A stretch of DNA of 64,000 nucleotides from Burkholderiaceae bacterium (GTDB lineage: Bacteria; Pseudomonadota; Gammaproteobacteria; Burkholderiales; Burkholderiaceae_D), in assembly GCA_018261755.1 (NCBI GenBank), contig JAGTRJ010000003.1, positions 42,480 to 106,479 of the forward strand, given 5' to 3'. Made by a program: the position numbers and the translations under genes. Position 1 is the stretch's first letter. Every line of letters starts with the position of its first letter. A model generated the notes under the pieces. The model did not search any database and had not been told where the DNA came from. It saw only the letters and a program-made list of their open reading frames with translations. This document shows positions 19,358 to 29,159 of the stretch, piece by piece.

Positions 19358-19708
19358 CTGCAGATAATCCCGCAACACGACCGCGTGATTGATGTCCGGG
19401 TCCTTGGCGGCATACAGCAGAGTAACATTGCCGCTTTCGATGGCTTGCAGCAATGGTTCGCAAGCAGCCGGATGCTGCGCCAGTTCCTCGCGGTAACGCG
19501 CGCTGAATTCGGAAAAATTTTCAGCCTTGTGGTCGAACCATGTCCGCAATGCCGGGCTGGGCGCAACATCCTTAAGCCATCCATCTATCAGCAGCTTTTC
19601 CTTGCGCATGCCGCGCGGCCACAGCCGATCCACCAGAAAACGTTTTCCGTCCTGCGGCGCGGCCGGATCATATACACGCTTGAGGAGAAAAACATGCGAT
19701 GAGCTCAT
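19331..19708 (-). CDS. DUF488 (YeaO-like) family protein
   Basis: A 125-residue protein with the family's KRVYDPAAPQDGKRFLVDRLWPRGMRKE start and a HPAACEPLL...VTLLYAAKDPDINHA C-terminal part. Members are small basic proteins of unknown function. The start at MSSSHVFLLK was chosen; the frame extends upstream without family similarity. Convergent with rho, so the two 3' ends share the terminator region. Confidence 0.85.
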   Translation of the reverse strand: MSSSHVFLLKRVYDPAAPQDGKRFLVDRLWPRGMRKEKLLIDGWLKDVAPSPALRTWFDHKAENFSEFSARYREELAQHPAACEPLLQAIESGNVTLLYAAKDPDINHAVVLRDYLQKKRRAARR

Positions 19709-20027
19709 GGTTTTATGCGTTGGTAGTCGGCATTGAATCGAATGGCTGTACAACAAACATATTACGTCCTGCATCGCAGCATGATGTGCCATGTCAACCA
19801 GTGACGACTTTATTGCCGTCAGACAGGTTCCCAACCTCATGATTTCATGGCATAATTGCAGGCTAAGTTTTATTTCGTTTTCCAAACCGCATGGTACTCG
19901 ACGGCGCTTCAACAAAGCCATGAGCGGTCTGGGGGCGGAACTTTCAGGCAAGTGAGCGGCAATCGGGTCAAGAAGCAACCCAGACCGACGAAGTGCTGTT
20001 TGGCTACCCAACTATCAGAGGAAAAAC
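19709..20027. other. 319-nt gap between DUF488 gene and rpmE, no gene
   Basis: A divergent intergenic region that must hold the promoters of both flanking genes. I see only a GGCATAATTG candidate -10 at about 19850 for rpmE. No repeat copy and no supported open frame. Confidence 0.4.
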
Positions 20028-20294
20028 ATGAAAGAAGGCATCCACCCGAATTATCGCGAAGTTGTATTCCACGACATTTCGTGCGATTTCAAATTCGTCA
20101 CCCGTTCGACCATCCAGACCAAGGAAACCATCGAATTCGAAGGCAAAACCTATCCGCTGATCAAGGTCGAGGTTTCATCCGAATCGCATCCGTTTTACAC
20201 GGGCAAGCACAAAATCGTTGACACCGCCGGCCGCGTGGAAAAATTCCGCCAGAAGTTCGGCAAGGTCGGTTCGAAAACCCAGGTATCGAACTGA
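20028..20294 (+). CDS. rpmE2: 50S ribosomal protein L31, type B
   Basis: An 88-residue L31 of the cysteine-free type [43 protein letters not shown] and [11 protein letters not shown]. The CxxC zinc motif of the type A protein is missing, so it does not depend on zinc. GAGGAAAAAC lies just before ATG, and a strong terminator follows. Confidence 0.97.
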   Translation: MKEGIHPNYREVVFHDISCDFKFVTRSTIQTKETIEFEGKTYPLIKVEVSSESHPFYTGKHKIVDTAGRVEKFRQKFGKVGSKTQVSN

Positions 20295-20310
20295 TTCGTG
20301 CATCGCATCG

Positions 20311-20337
20311 AAAAAGGCAGCTGCGGCTGCCTTTTTT
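20311..20337 (+). terminator. Intrinsic terminator of rpmE
   Basis: Stem AAAAAGGCAGC / GCTGCCTTTTTT with a TGCG loop, 17 nt after the rpmE stop. Confidence 0.93.
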
Positions 20338-20390
20338 ATTGCGGCCAGTGGCACAATATCGCCGGAAACCAATAATCACCCACACTCACG

Positions 20391-22127
20391 ATGAAGCCTG
20401 TCCGCCTCGCCGCTTCTGCCACGACTGCGCTACCGCGCTGGGGGCTGCTGTTGCTCGCGCTGCTGTACATCCTGCCCGGTTTGATCGGCCGCGATCCGTG
20501 GAAGAGCGACGAAGCCGCGAGCTTCGGCATCATGTGGACCATGGCGCACGGCGGTCTGTCTGACTGGCTGGCGCCAAACATCATCGGCCTGGCAATGCCG
20601 GGCGAAGGGCCGCTGGCCTTCTGGATTGGCGCCATCTGCATCAAGTTGTTCGGCTGGCTGCTGGGCGATATGCTGGCAGCTAGGGTAGCCAACATCTTGT
20701 TCTTTTCACTCGGCGCGGCTTCGATCTGGTATGCCGCCTATCACTTCGGGCGCCAGCCGGAAGCGCAGCCGATGCAACTGGCGTTTGGTGGCCAGCCAAA
20801 ACCGAAAGATTACGGCCGCATGCTGGCCGACGGCGCGCTGCTGATTTACATCGGCTGCATCGGTCTGCTGCAGCACAGCCATGAAACGCGCGCCGAAGCG
20901 TTGTTCGTATCCCTGATCGGCCTGCTGCTGTATGCCGCCGTCTGTTATGCCGAAACACCCAGCTTGCGCAATGCCGGGCTGATTGGCGCTGCACTCGGCC
21001 TGCTGGTGCTGACGCGCGGCTGGGTCGTGCCGCTGGCGCTGTGGCTGCCACTGCTGGCCTTCCTGTGCTGGCTGCAGCAGGAAATCCGCCGTACCGTGCC
21101 GCATTTTCTTTTGGCGCTGGCGATGGCGCTGCTGCTGCCGGCGCTATGGATAGCCCTCGCCTGTTCGCTGCTGCCGCCAGGCCAGTCACCATTCTCGGCC
21201 TGGATGGCTTGGAACGTCGAACAAATTGGCTGGCCCAGCGTCGAAACGCTGCGTTTTTTCTTCAAGAACGGTTTGCTGTTTTGCTGGCCGGCATGGCCTT
21301 TCGCCATCTGGGCTGTCTATGCCTGGCGCAGGCAACGCCACGACCTGCATATCGCGCTACCGCTGCTGTTTGTCGCCGTGTTCACCCTGCTCGCGCTATT
21401 CGATCCAACCCCGAACGAAAGCATGCTGCTGCCGTTATTGCCGCCGCTAGCGATTCTGGCCGCGTTCGGCCTGCCGACAATGCGGCGCGGCGGAATCAAC
21501 GCGGTTGACTGGTTCTCTGTAATGGCGATGACGATAGGGGCGGCGCTCATCTGGCTCGGCTGGGTAGCGAAACAGACAGGCTGGCCGATGCGAATTGCCA
21601 AAAATGCAGCCAAGCTCGCCCCCGGCTTCACGCAGGAACTGAATCTGATTGCACTGTTGATTGCGCTGTGCGCCACACTCGCCTGGTTCCTGCTGGTTTA
21701 CTGGCGGCTGTCGCGCCAGCCAACCGTGCTGTGGCGCGCAGTCGTGCTATCGACCGGCGGCGTCATTCTGTGCTGGCTGCTGCTGTCAACGCTATGGCTG
21801 CCCTGGCTGAATTACGGCAAGAGCTACATCAGCGTGGCACAGCAAGTTGCACAACGCCTGCCATCGCCGCAAACCTGCGTCACCGCGCACATCACGCCGG
21901 CGCAGCGGGCATCGTTCGCCTATCTTGGCGGCATCACGTTATCGCGGCCGGGAAGCGCCGATTGCGATTTCCTGCTGCTGCACGACCGGCTCAACCGCAG
22001 CCGCCGGAAAAACGAGCCGATTTCGCTGCCGAATACGGCTTCGCAGTGGAAGCTTGTCTGGCTGGGCAACCGCCCCGGTGATCGCGACGAACGCTTCCAC
22101 CTTTACCAGCGGGTAAAAACCCCCTGA
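20391..22127 (+). CDS. Membrane glycosyltransferase, ArnT/PMT-like (GT39/GT83 fold)
   Basis: A 578-residue polytopic protein. The first periplasmic loop contains GRDPWKSDEAASFGIMW, matching the Asp-Glu catalytic motif of polyprenyl-phosphate-dependent sugar transferases such as ArnT. About eleven hydrophobic segments are followed by a soluble C-terminal stretch of about 100 residues. Such enzymes move a sugar from undecaprenyl phosphate to lipid A, protein or glycan; the acceptor cannot be told here. The next gene, a MATE exporter, starts 17 nt later. Confidence 0.8.
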   Translation: MKPVRLAASATTALPRWGLLLLALLYILPGLIGRDPWKSDEAASFGIMWTMAHGGLSDWLAPNIIGLAMPGEGPLAFWIGAICIKLFGWLLGDMLAARVANILFFSLGAASIWYAAYHFGRQPEAQPMQLAFGGQPKPKDYGRMLADGALLIYIGCIGLLQHSHETRAEALFVSLIGLLLYAAVCYAETPSLRNAGLIGAALGLLVLTRGWVVPLALWLPLLAFLCWLQQEIRRTVPHFLLALAMALLLPALWIALACSLLPPGQSPFSAWMAWNVEQIGWPSVETLRFFFKNGLLFCWPAWPFAIWAVYAWRRQRHDLHIALPLLFVAVFTLLALFDPTPNESMLLPLLPPLAILAAFGLPTMRRGGINAVDWFSVMAMTIGAALIWLGWVAKQTGWPMRIAKNAAKLAPGFTQELNLIALLIALCATLAWFLLVYWRLSRQPTVLWRAVVLSTGGVILCWLLLSTLWLPWLNYGKSYISVAQQVAQRLPSPQTCVTAHITPAQRASFAYLGGITLSRPGSADCDFLLLHDRLNRSRRKNEPISLPNTASQWKLVWLGNRPGDRDERFHLYQRVKTP

Positions 22128-22143
22128 TGCCATCGTTCCGGCA

Positions 22144-23514
22144 ATGACCGTGCAGCAACACAGCAACCGCACCCTGCGCATCGTTTCGCTTGCCTGGCCA
22201 ATCCTGCTCGGGCAGATGGCAGTCATCGCCAACAGCGTGGTCGATACGATGATGGTGTCGCGCTTTTCGGTCACTGACCTCGGCGCGCTGGCGGTCGGCG
22301 CATCGATTTACGTCAGCATATTCGTCGGCATGAACGGCGTGCTGCAGGCGCTGTCGCCGGTGATCGGTCAACTGGTCGGCGCGCGCAATTTCACCGGCAT
22401 CGGACAGGAAATCCGCCAAGGCGTGTGGCTGGCGCTCTTGCTGTCGATCATCGGCTGCCTGGCGCTGCTCTTTCCGCAGCCGCTGCTGGCGCTGGCGAAA
22501 GCCTCGCCCGACTTAACCGCCAAGGCGACCCAGTATCTGCGCATCCTGGCGCTGGCGCTGCCGGCGACGCTCGGATTCGTCATCTACGGCGCGCTGAACA
22601 ACGCAATGGCGCGACCGAAAATGGTGATGGCGATCCACGTGTCCGGCCTGCTATTGAAGATTCCGCTGAATGCACTGTTCATCTTCGGCGGCTTCGGCCT
22701 GCCGGCGCTCGGCGGCCCCGGCTGCGCGATTGCCACCACGCTGATTGCATGGCTGGCGCTGGCCACTGGCTGGCTGATTCTGCGCCACCATCCGTTCTAC
22801 CGCATTCTCGGCCTGTTCGGTTCCGGTTTTGTCCGGCCGCAATGGGGCGCGATGAAGGAATTGCTGCGCATCGGGCTACCAATCGGCCTGAGTTTCTTCA
22901 TCGAAGTCACATCGTTCACCTTCATTGCGCTGTTCGTTGCGCGCCTAGGCGACACGGTCGTCGCCGGTCACCAAATCACGGCCAATTTCGCCACCATGCT
23001 GTACATGCTGCCACTATCGATCGCAAATGCGACTGGCACGCTGGTGGCGCAGGCGATCGGCGCGAAAAACCAGCAGGAAGCCAGCCGCATCGGCCATGCC
23101 GGCATCCGGCTAGCGGTGATGGTCGCGGTATCGGTCGGCCTCATCACTTGGCTGGCGCGCGGCACGATCGTGCGCGCCTACACACCGGATGAAACCGTGG
23201 TCGCGGTAGCGCTGCCGCTGTTCCTGTTCATTGGCTTTTACCAGTTGTTCGATGCAGTTCAGGTCACCACGTCGTACATCCTGCGCGCCTACAAGGTGGT
23301 GCTGTTCCCGACGATCCTGTACGCGGTCGCACTGTGGTGCGTCGGCCTGGGCGGCGGCATCAGCATCGGCCTGAACCCGTTCAATCTGCCGTTACCAGTG
23401 GCAATTTCCGGCGCTGCCGGTTTCTGGTTCAGCAACAGCATCAGTCTGGTGCTGCTGGCCTGCGGCATGCTGTGGCACTTAAGGCGGGTGCAGCGCAAGG
23501 CGCGCGGCGACTGA
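22144..23514 (+). CDS. MATE family efflux transporter
   Basis: A 456-residue inner-membrane protein with about twelve hydrophobic segments and MATE hallmarks: SLAWPILLGQMAVIANSVVDTMMVS near the N-terminus, and the repeated half beginning LLRIGLPIGLSFFIEVTSF. It exports cationic compounds using a Na+ or H+ gradient. The 17-nt gap to the glycosyltransferase suggests one transcript. Confidence 0.9.
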   Translation: MTVQQHSNRTLRIVSLAWPILLGQMAVIANSVVDTMMVSRFSVTDLGALAVGASIYVSIFVGMNGVLQALSPVIGQLVGARNFTGIGQEIRQGVWLALLLSIIGCLALLFPQPLLALAKASPDLTAKATQYLRILALALPATLGFVIYGALNNAMARPKMVMAIHVSGLLLKIPLNALFIFGGFGLPALGGPGCAIATTLIAWLALATGWLILRHHPFYRILGLFGSGFVRPQWGAMKELLRIGLPIGLSFFIEVTSFTFIALFVARLGDTVVAGHQITANFATMLYMLPLSIANATGTLVAQAIGAKNQQEASRIGHAGIRLAVMVAVSVGLITWLARGTIVRAYTPDETVVAVALPLFLFIGFYQLFDAVQVTTSYILRAYKVVLFPTILYAVALWCVGLGGGISIGLNPFNLPLPVAISGAAGFWFSNSISLVLLACGMLWHLRRVQRKARGD

Positions 23515-23606
23515 CGCAAATCAACATCGGTGCCGGCAATGCTTGCCGCAGCCGATTCCGCCACTACAATGGCTGCATCATCCCCAATGCGTTAGCCAGA
23601 CAGCTT

Positions 23607-24515
23607 ATGCCACCACATATCATCTGCGTCGGGAAAACCACACTGGATCAAATCTGGCCCGTGGGCGAGATGCCGACGGGCGGCGGCAAGTTCCGCGCGA
23701 CCGGCTTCATCGCCCAAGGCGGCGGGATGGCTGCCACAGGCGCGGTCACCGTCGCACTGCTCGGAGCGAAAGCCTCGTTCTGGGGACGGGCTGGCGATGA
23801 TGCCGCCGGTCATGTGATGCAGAACGAATTTGCCTGCTATCAGGTCGATACCTCGCAGTTCCGGCTGTTTCCCGGCGCAAGATCATCGGTGTCGGCGGTG
23901 ATCGTCGATCGCAACGGCGAACGGATGATCGTCAATTTTCCCGGCGCGAACATGCCCGGCGATGCCGACTGGCTCAATCTGGACGACATAGCCGCCACGG
24001 GCGCCGTTCTGGGTGACGTGCGCTGGCCGCAGGGCGTCAGCCGCGCCTTTGCCGCCGCAAACCGGCACGGCATACCGACCGTGCTGGATGCCGAAGCTGC
24101 TGGCCATGCCGATTTTGCCCGACTGCTGCCGCTGACCGGCCATGCGATTTTCTCCGTGCCGGGCCTGCGTTCATTCTGCGGCGGGCGCATCACCGATCAC
24201 TTTGAAGCGCTGGCCAGCGTGCGCACGCTCGGCTGTAGCGTCGTCGCGGTCACGATGGGCGCGCAGGGCGCGCTGTGGCTGGACGACAACGGCGAACACC
24301 ATCAACCCGCGTTTCACACCAGCGTGGTCGACACCACCGGCGCCGGCGACGTGTTTCATGGCGCCTACGCACTGGCATTGGCAGAAGGCGCCGACGTACC
24401 GGCCGCGATGCGCTTCGCCTCGGCGGCGGCGGCGCTCAAATGCACGCGCCAAGGCGGCCGCGCCGGCATCCCTACCCGCGACGAAGTGAACCAGTTCCTG
24501 GCGCAAAATCCGTGA
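23607..24515 (+). CDS. PfkB family carbohydrate kinase
   Basis: A 302-residue ribokinase-fold kinase. The N-terminal GGGMAATGAVTVALLGAKASFWGRAGDD is the PfkB signature 1 region, and DTTGAGDVFHGAYALA near residue 245 holds the catalytic Asp and anion hole. The substrate is not evident. The ATG at 23607 follows a long open stretch without a clear ribosome site. The stop overlaps the next gene's GTG start. Confidence 0.9.
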   Translation: MPPHIICVGKTTLDQIWPVGEMPTGGGKFRATGFIAQGGGMAATGAVTVALLGAKASFWGRAGDDAAGHVMQNEFACYQVDTSQFRLFPGARSSVSAVIVDRNGERMIVNFPGANMPGDADWLNLDDIAATGAVLGDVRWPQGVSRAFAAANRHGIPTVLDAEAAGHADFARLLPLTGHAIFSVPGLRSFCGGRITDHFEALASVRTLGCSVVAVTMGAQGALWLDDNGEHHQPAFHTSVVDTTGAGDVFHGAYALALAEGADVPAAMRFASAAAALKCTRQGGRAGIPTRDEVNQFLAQNP

Positions 24516-25045
24516 CACCGCGTCCGAACTTGTTTTACGCGCTATGGCCAGATGAAACCACCCGCGCCGCGCTGGCGATGCTGCAAGCACAGGTGCGCGG
24601 ACGGCTGATCCGCCCGCCCAACTTGCACCTGACACTCGCCTTTCTCGGGCCGCAACCTAACGAACGGCTGCCAACGCTGAAATCGGTGCTCGATGGCGTT
24701 CACGCCGCGCCGATCAAGCTGACCATCGACCGCCTCGGCCATTTCGGCAAGAACCGCATCGCCTGGGCCGGCACGCACGCCTTGCCGCCCGAACTGAGCA
24801 CCCTGCGGCAGGCGCTGACGGCAGCACTGGCGCAAACCGCCGTTCCGTTTGATGGCAAGGTGTTCCGGCCGCACATCACGCTCGCGCGCGATGCCGGGCC
24901 GCCGCCAGATCTGCCGTTTGAACCGTTTGACTGGCTGGCCGACCGCATCGTGCTGGCGCGCTCGCCACTGGCCGGAGAAAAGCCGTTCTACCGCGTGCTG
25001 GCATCGAAAACGCTTGGCAGGCAGATGAAAACCGGCATCATCTAA
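24512..25045 (+). CDS. thpR: RNA 2',3'-cyclic phosphodiesterase / 2'-5' RNA ligase family
   Basis: Opens 2',3'-cyclic phosphates on RNA ends and joins tRNA halves in vitro. The 177-residue two-domain fold carries both HxTx motifs: HLTL at residues 39-42 and HITL near residue 126. The start is GTG at 24512, overlapping the upstream TGA as GTGA, which signals translational coupling with the PfkB gene; no ATG exists at a sensible place. It is followed by a full repeat copy. Confidence 0.92.
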   Translation: MTPRPNLFYALWPDETTRAALAMLQAQVRGRLIRPPNLHLTLAFLGPQPNERLPTLKSVLDGVHAAPIKLTIDRLGHFGKNRIAWAGTHALPPELSTLRQALTAALAQTAVPFDGKVFRPHITLARDAGPPPDLPFEPFDWLADRIVLARSPLAGEKPFYRVLASKTLGRQMKTGII

Positions 25046-25077
25046 GTGCAGCAAACCGGCTGCATTTCACATTTTGA

Positions 25078-25194
25078 AGGGGTATGCAATCAAAACATGC
25101 CGCCGGGCCACATATTTGCTGGCTGTTTATAAATACTGGGTAGAGTATATTTTTCAGCCTTACTGACCCAAGACCACCTTTCAGTCAGTTATTT
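25078..25194 (+). repeat. Dispersed intergenic palindromic element, copy 5 (full length)
   Basis: GGGGTATG, CAAAACATGCCGCCGG, GGCCACATATTTGCTGGC, TGTTTATAA, core ATACT-GGGTAG-AGTAT (25133-25148), ATATTTTT, then ACTGAC...GTCAGT. It lies between the convergent thpR and tcdA; the TAA of tcdA (25191-25189) falls inside the terminal repeat arm. Probably also acts as a transcript end. Confidence 0.9.
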
Positions 25195-26013
25195 CGGCGC
25201 CTGCTCGGCCAGCTTGCGCAACACATGCGCCGCCGCAACCAGGCCGAAGCTGGCAGTGACCGCCATGGCCGAACCAAAACCGGCGCAATTCAAGCCCGTG
25301 ACCCCACGATCATCGGCATCGAGCGAACAGGCTTCGCCGGATTCCGGGTATCTCAGCGGCTCCATCGAATACACCGCGTCGATACCGAACTTGGTTTTCG
25401 TGCCGCGCGGAAAGCCGTGTTTCGAGCGCAGGCGCTTGCGCACCTTGGCCAACAGCGGCTCCTGCTCGGTGCGGCACAGGTCGCGGATTTCGATCCGGGT
25501 CGGGTCTATCTGGCCGCCGGCGCCGCCAATGGTCACCAGCGGCACGCCATGCTCGCGACAATACGCAATCAGCGCGGTTTTGGCGCCAACACTGTCGATG
25601 GCGTCGATCACGTAATCGTACCGCTGCGCCCCGATCATCGCGTCGAGGTTGTCCGGCGCGACGAAATCCTCGATCTGGTTCACGCGGCATTCCGGGTTGA
25701 TTTGCGCGATCCGCTCGGCCAGCGCCAGTACTTTCGCTTGGCCCAGCGTATCGTCCAGCGCCTGAATCTGGCGGTTGATGTTCGATTCGGCCACGTTGTC
25801 CAGGTCAATCAGCGTCAACTGCCCGATCGCGCTGCGCGCCAGCGCCTCGACCACCCATGAACCGACACCGCCTACGCCGACCACGCACACATGCGCGGCG
25901 CGAAAGCGCGCCAGTGCCGCCTGGCCGTAAAGTCGGCCAATGCCGCCGAAACGGCGCTCAAAATCGGCATTCTGCCCTGCTGCGGAAGACGCAGCTTCAA
26001 TATTCGTTTCCAT
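25189..26013 (-). CDS. tcdA: tRNA threonylcarbamoyladenosine dehydratase (TcdA/CsdL)
   Basis: Cyclises t6A37 to ct6A in ANN-decoding tRNAs, an E1-like ATP-dependent reaction. The 274-residue protein starts its fold with RRFGGIGRLYGQAAL and the nucleotide loop GVGGVGSWVVEALARSAIG, then DLDNVAESNINRQ, and a later CREHGVPLVTIGGAGGQIDPT. Length and motifs are standard. The start at METNIEAASS is the first position fitting the family. Its target modification is made by tsaC, which is also in this window at 30 kb. Confidence 0.95.
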   Translation of the reverse strand: METNIEAASSAAGQNADFERRFGGIGRLYGQAALARFRAAHVCVVGVGGVGSWVVEALARSAIGQLTLIDLDNVAESNINRQIQALDDTLGQAKVLALAERIAQINPECRVNQIEDFVAPDNLDAMIGAQRYDYVIDAIDSVGAKTALIAYCREHGVPLVTIGGAGGQIDPTRIEIRDLCRTEQEPLLAKVRKRLRSKHGFPRGTKTKFGIDAVYSMEPLRYPESGEACSLDADDRGVTGLNCAGFGSAMAVTASFGLVAAAHVLRKLAEQAPK

Positions 26014-26426
26014 GCGCGCATTGTACCGGAGCCGCCGCACGGCGAGGCGTTCGCACAGACTGTGGCAGCACCGCAAAAATTCTTCAACATTACAAATCAT
26101 TGGTGTAAGATAAATCAGTTAAATAGCAAATACGATGCGCCACAAAGCCAACCATAACGCGCGGTTAACAGCGCGCATAACAGCGCCAATACGTATTTCG
26201 ATTCCCATGCATTCCGGTTTCGTGAACATGAAAGCCAGGCCCTGCCACCGACACCGAACGGTGCTTTCGCGGCAGACGTTGTGTTGCCCTTTCATGTTTC
26301 ATCCATGCTTCGCTGTTCGGTCAGGCCGCGCCAAGCGGTACGTACCAGCAATGGCGACATGGACAGGCTGCGTCAGCCCGGCGCGCAGCGCCGGACAGAA
26401 AAATGCGGGAAGATATTGAGGAAAGA
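26014..26426. other. 413-nt divergent gap between tcdA and pdxH, no gene
   Basis: An AT-rich patch at about 26085-26130 (GTAAGATAAAT) is a plausible promoter area for tcdA or pdxH. A short direct repeat with GCGCGCATAACAGCG flavour lies at about 26160-26190. No repeat-family copy and no supported open frame. Confidence 0.35.
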
Positions 26427-27062
26427 ATGTCAATCGCAGATCTTCGCACCAAATACACCCAAGCCAACCTGGCAGACGATAGTGTGCCCGGCAACCCGAT
26501 CATTTTGTTTGCCAACTGGTTTGATGAAGCGGTCAAGGCCCGAATTTACGAACCGAACATCATGAGCCTGTCCACGGTCGGTCCGGACGGACGGCCGTCG
26601 TCGCGCGTGATGCTGCTCAATCAGTTCGATAAAAATGGCTTCACCTGGTTCAACAATTATGGCAGCCGCAAAAGCCAGGATTTGCAGACTAACCGTTTTG
26701 CCGCGCTGCTGTTTTTCTGGCCGGAACTGGAGCGTCAAATCCGCATCGAAGGATCGGTTGAGCGCGTCAGCGAAGAGGAAAACGATACCTGTTTTCAAAG
26801 CCGTTCGCTGCAAAGCAGGCTTGGCGCCGTAGCATCAGCGCAAAGCAAGCCGGTGCAAAGCCGCGAAGAAATGGAAGCCCGACTGGCTGAGGTCACTGCG
26901 CTGTATGGCGACAACCCGCCGCGGCCGGTTTCCTGGGGCGGCTACCGGCTGATGCCGGATCAAATGGAGTTTTGGCAGGGGCGGCGTTCGCGCTTCCATG
27001 ACCGCATCCTGTTCACGCGTCAGGCAGATGGAAGCTGGCAACACCAAAGGCTGCAACCGTAA
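26427..27062 (+). CDS. pdxH: Pyridoxamine 5'-phosphate oxidase
   Basis: FMN enzyme that makes pyridoxal 5'-phosphate from PNP or PMP. The 211-residue protein shows NIMSLSTVGPDGRPSSRVMLL, FTWFNNYGSRKSQDL and the C-terminal W-G-G-Y-R-L-M-P region ending RLQP. The start at MSIADL was chosen because GAGG lies 5 nt upstream; an in-frame ATG 24 nt earlier would engulf that site. Confidence 0.97.
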   Translation: MSIADLRTKYTQANLADDSVPGNPIILFANWFDEAVKARIYEPNIMSLSTVGPDGRPSSRVMLLNQFDKNGFTWFNNYGSRKSQDLQTNRFAALLFFWPELERQIRIEGSVERVSEEENDTCFQSRSLQSRLGAVASAQSKPVQSREEMEARLAEVTALYGDNPPRPVSWGGYRLMPDQMEFWQGRRSRFHDRILFTRQADGSWQHQRLQP

Positions 27063-27317
27063 CGCTATTGGGTTCGATTTTTGGTTTGATTTTTGAAGCA
27101 GGCATAACAGGAGATACCACTCAGACATATTTTCGGGGTCCATTGCACGACGCCCATACACGAGCACCGTTCTGATCCTGAAAACAGGTCAACTGGAATG
27201 TTACTGCTTCAACCAAATCCGGAACTTGTGGAAGTGCCGAGTTTTCTGGCATTTTCCCTCACAATCCCGTTCCGGTTGCGTGTTTTGAAGTATCAGTTCA
27301 CATTCACGGAGGAAATC

Positions 27318-28520
27318 GTGGTTTGGGAAAAGAAACTGACAAACTGGGTGAATAGCATCCGCAATCAAGCAGCGCTGCCACTGCGGCTGGAACTTTGGAA
27401 TGGCAAACAGTACGATTTCAGCAATGACAACCCGAACGTCACCATCAGCGTTCCCGGCGTTTCGTCGCTGAGCTATCTGCTGACCCCATCGCTGTCCAAT
27501 CTGGGCACCGCTTATGTCGAAGGCAAGATCGACGTCAAGGGCAGACTGAACGACATCATCGATCTGGCGCATGGCCTGGCTCAACGGACGCTTGCGTCGG
27601 ACAGCACGTTCGGCCGGATGCTGCGTTCGTTCAAGCACACCAAGAAAAAAGATGCCGAAGCGATCCAGTACCACTATGACGTATCAAACGAGTTCTATGC
27701 GCAATTCCTTGATCCGAATATGGTTTATTCGTGTGCCTATTTCGAAAATGGCGACGAGGATCTGGCCACCGCGCAACTGAAGAAAATCGACCACATCCTG
27801 ACCAAGATCCGCGTGCAACCGGGGCAAAAACTGCTCGACATCGGCTGCGGCTGGGGTGCGCTGGTGATTCGTGCGGCACAGAAATTCGGCGCAAACTGCG
27901 TCGGCATAACGCTGTCGCAACGTCAGTTCGATCTGGCAACCGAACGGGTCAAACAGGCCGGCCTGTCGAACCGGATCGAGATCCGCCTGCAGGATTACCG
28001 CGATGTCAGCGGCCAGTTCGACCGCATCACCAGCGTCGGCATGTTCGAGCATGTCGGACGCAACCACCTCGCGGCCTACTTCTCGAAGATCAATTCGCTC
28101 TTGACCGAAGATGGCATTGTGATGAACCACGGCATCACCTCATCCGATGCCGATGGCCGCGACACGCCATACGGCGGCGGTGAATTCATCGACAAATACG
28201 TATTCCCGCACGGAGAACTGCCTCATATCAGCCAGGTGCTGAAGACCATGCAGGAAGGCGGGCTGGAAGCGCACGACATCGAAAACCTGCGCTTCCATTA
28301 TGCGAAAACCTGCGCTCACTGGGCCGACAATTTCGAAGCGAATACGGCGGAAGTGCGGAAGATGATCGATGACAAGCGCTACCGAATCTGGCGCGTCTAC
28401 CTCGCCGGGTCTTCCTATGCTTTCTACAACGACCTGATTGCCCTCTACCAGGTGGTATGCACGAAAGCCGGCCTGCGCAAGCCGCTGCTGCCGACATCGC
28501 GCCGCTACATCTATTCGTAA
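27318..28520 (+). CDS. cfa: Cyclopropane-fatty-acyl-phospholipid synthase
   Basis: Adds a methylene from SAM across cis double bonds of membrane lipid acyl chains, typically in stationary phase or acid stress. The 400-residue protein has the SAM loop LLDIGCGWGAL, EAIQYHYDVSNEFY, VGMFEHVGRNHLAAYF and the C-terminal FHYAKTCAHWADNF region. The start is taken as GTG 27318 with GGAGGAAA 2-9 nt upstream; the frame is open from ATG 27198 but those 40 residues do not look like the family. It ends at a bidirectional terminator shared with msrA. Confidence 0.93.
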   Translation: MVWEKKLTNWVNSIRNQAALPLRLELWNGKQYDFSNDNPNVTISVPGVSSLSYLLTPSLSNLGTAYVEGKIDVKGRLNDIIDLAHGLAQRTLASDSTFGRMLRSFKHTKKKDAEAIQYHYDVSNEFYAQFLDPNMVYSCAYFENGDEDLATAQLKKIDHILTKIRVQPGQKLLDIGCGWGALVIRAAQKFGANCVGITLSQRQFDLATERVKQAGLSNRIEIRLQDYRDVSGQFDRITSVGMFEHVGRNHLAAYFSKINSLLTEDGIVMNHGITSSDADGRDTPYGGGEFIDKYVFPHGELPHISQVLKTMQEGGLEAHDIENLRFHYAKTCAHWADNFEANTAEVRKMIDDKRYRIWRVYLAGSSYAFYNDLIALYQVVCTKAGLRKPLLPTSRRYIYS

Positions 28521-28549
28521 GCATCACGGCCACAAATCAGCCGCAAATG

Positions 28550-28577
28550 AAAAATGCCGGGTAAAACCGGCATTTTT
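28550..28577. terminator. Bidirectional terminator between cfa and msrA
   Basis: An 11-bp stem AAAAATGCCGG / CCGGCATTTTT with a 6-nt loop. It is flanked by A and T tracts on both sides and serves two convergent genes. Confidence 0.93.
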
Positions 28578-28601
28578 CGTTCACACTGCCATCATGCGTC
28601 C

Positions 28602-29159
28602 TTATGCGCCCTTAAGTTTTGCGGCAAAAAGCCGGCGAAAATGGGCCAGCTTCGGCTCGATCACGAAAGCGCAGTAGCCCTGGTAGGGATTATCGCGGTA
28701 AAAATTCTGATGGAAGTCTTCCGCTTTGTAAAAGAACGTAGCCGGGCTGATTTCAGTCACGATCGTCCCGTCCCACACAGACGCCATCTCAGCCATCACC
28801 TGCCTGGCCGTCGCCTCCTGTTCCGGCGAATGATAATAAATCACCGAACGGTACTGCGTTCCCTCGTCATTACCCTGCCGGTTCAAGGTCGTCGGATCGT
28901 GGTTGGTGAAAAAGACTTGCAGGATTTCACGATAGCTGATGACCGCGGGGTCGAATGTCAGCCGCACCACCTCGGCGTGACCCGTTTCGCCGCTGCAAAT
29001 CATCTCGTAGTCCGGATTCGGCACATGCCCGCCGGTATATCCGGACTCGACCGACAGCACACCCTTGAGCTGCTGATAAATCGCCTCGGTACACCAGAAA
29101 CACCCGCCACCAAGCGTTGCCACCTCAGTTGCCCCCCCCGTTGCCGCTTCCGTCGCCAT
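28602..29159 (-). CDS. msrA: Peptide-methionine (S)-S-oxide reductase MsrA
   Basis: Repairs methionine-S-sulfoxide in proteins. The 185-residue core has the catalytic GGGCFWCTEAIY, the GYTGG motif, and GETGHAEVV. The start at 29159 (MATEAATGG) is preceded by AGGGGGC; in-frame ATGs at 29198 and 29207 would add 13-16 residues. No MsrB domain is fused. It sits among stress genes (cfa, usp). Confidence 0.93.
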   Translation of the reverse strand: MATEAATGGATEVATLGGGCFWCTEAIYQQLKGVLSVESGYTGGHVPNPDYEMICSGETGHAEVVRLTFDPAVISYREILQVFFTNHDPTTLNRQGNDEGTQYRSVIYYHSPEQEATARQVMAEMASVWDGTIVTEISPATFFYKAEDFHQNFYRDNPYQGYCAFVIEPKLAHFRRLFAAKLKGA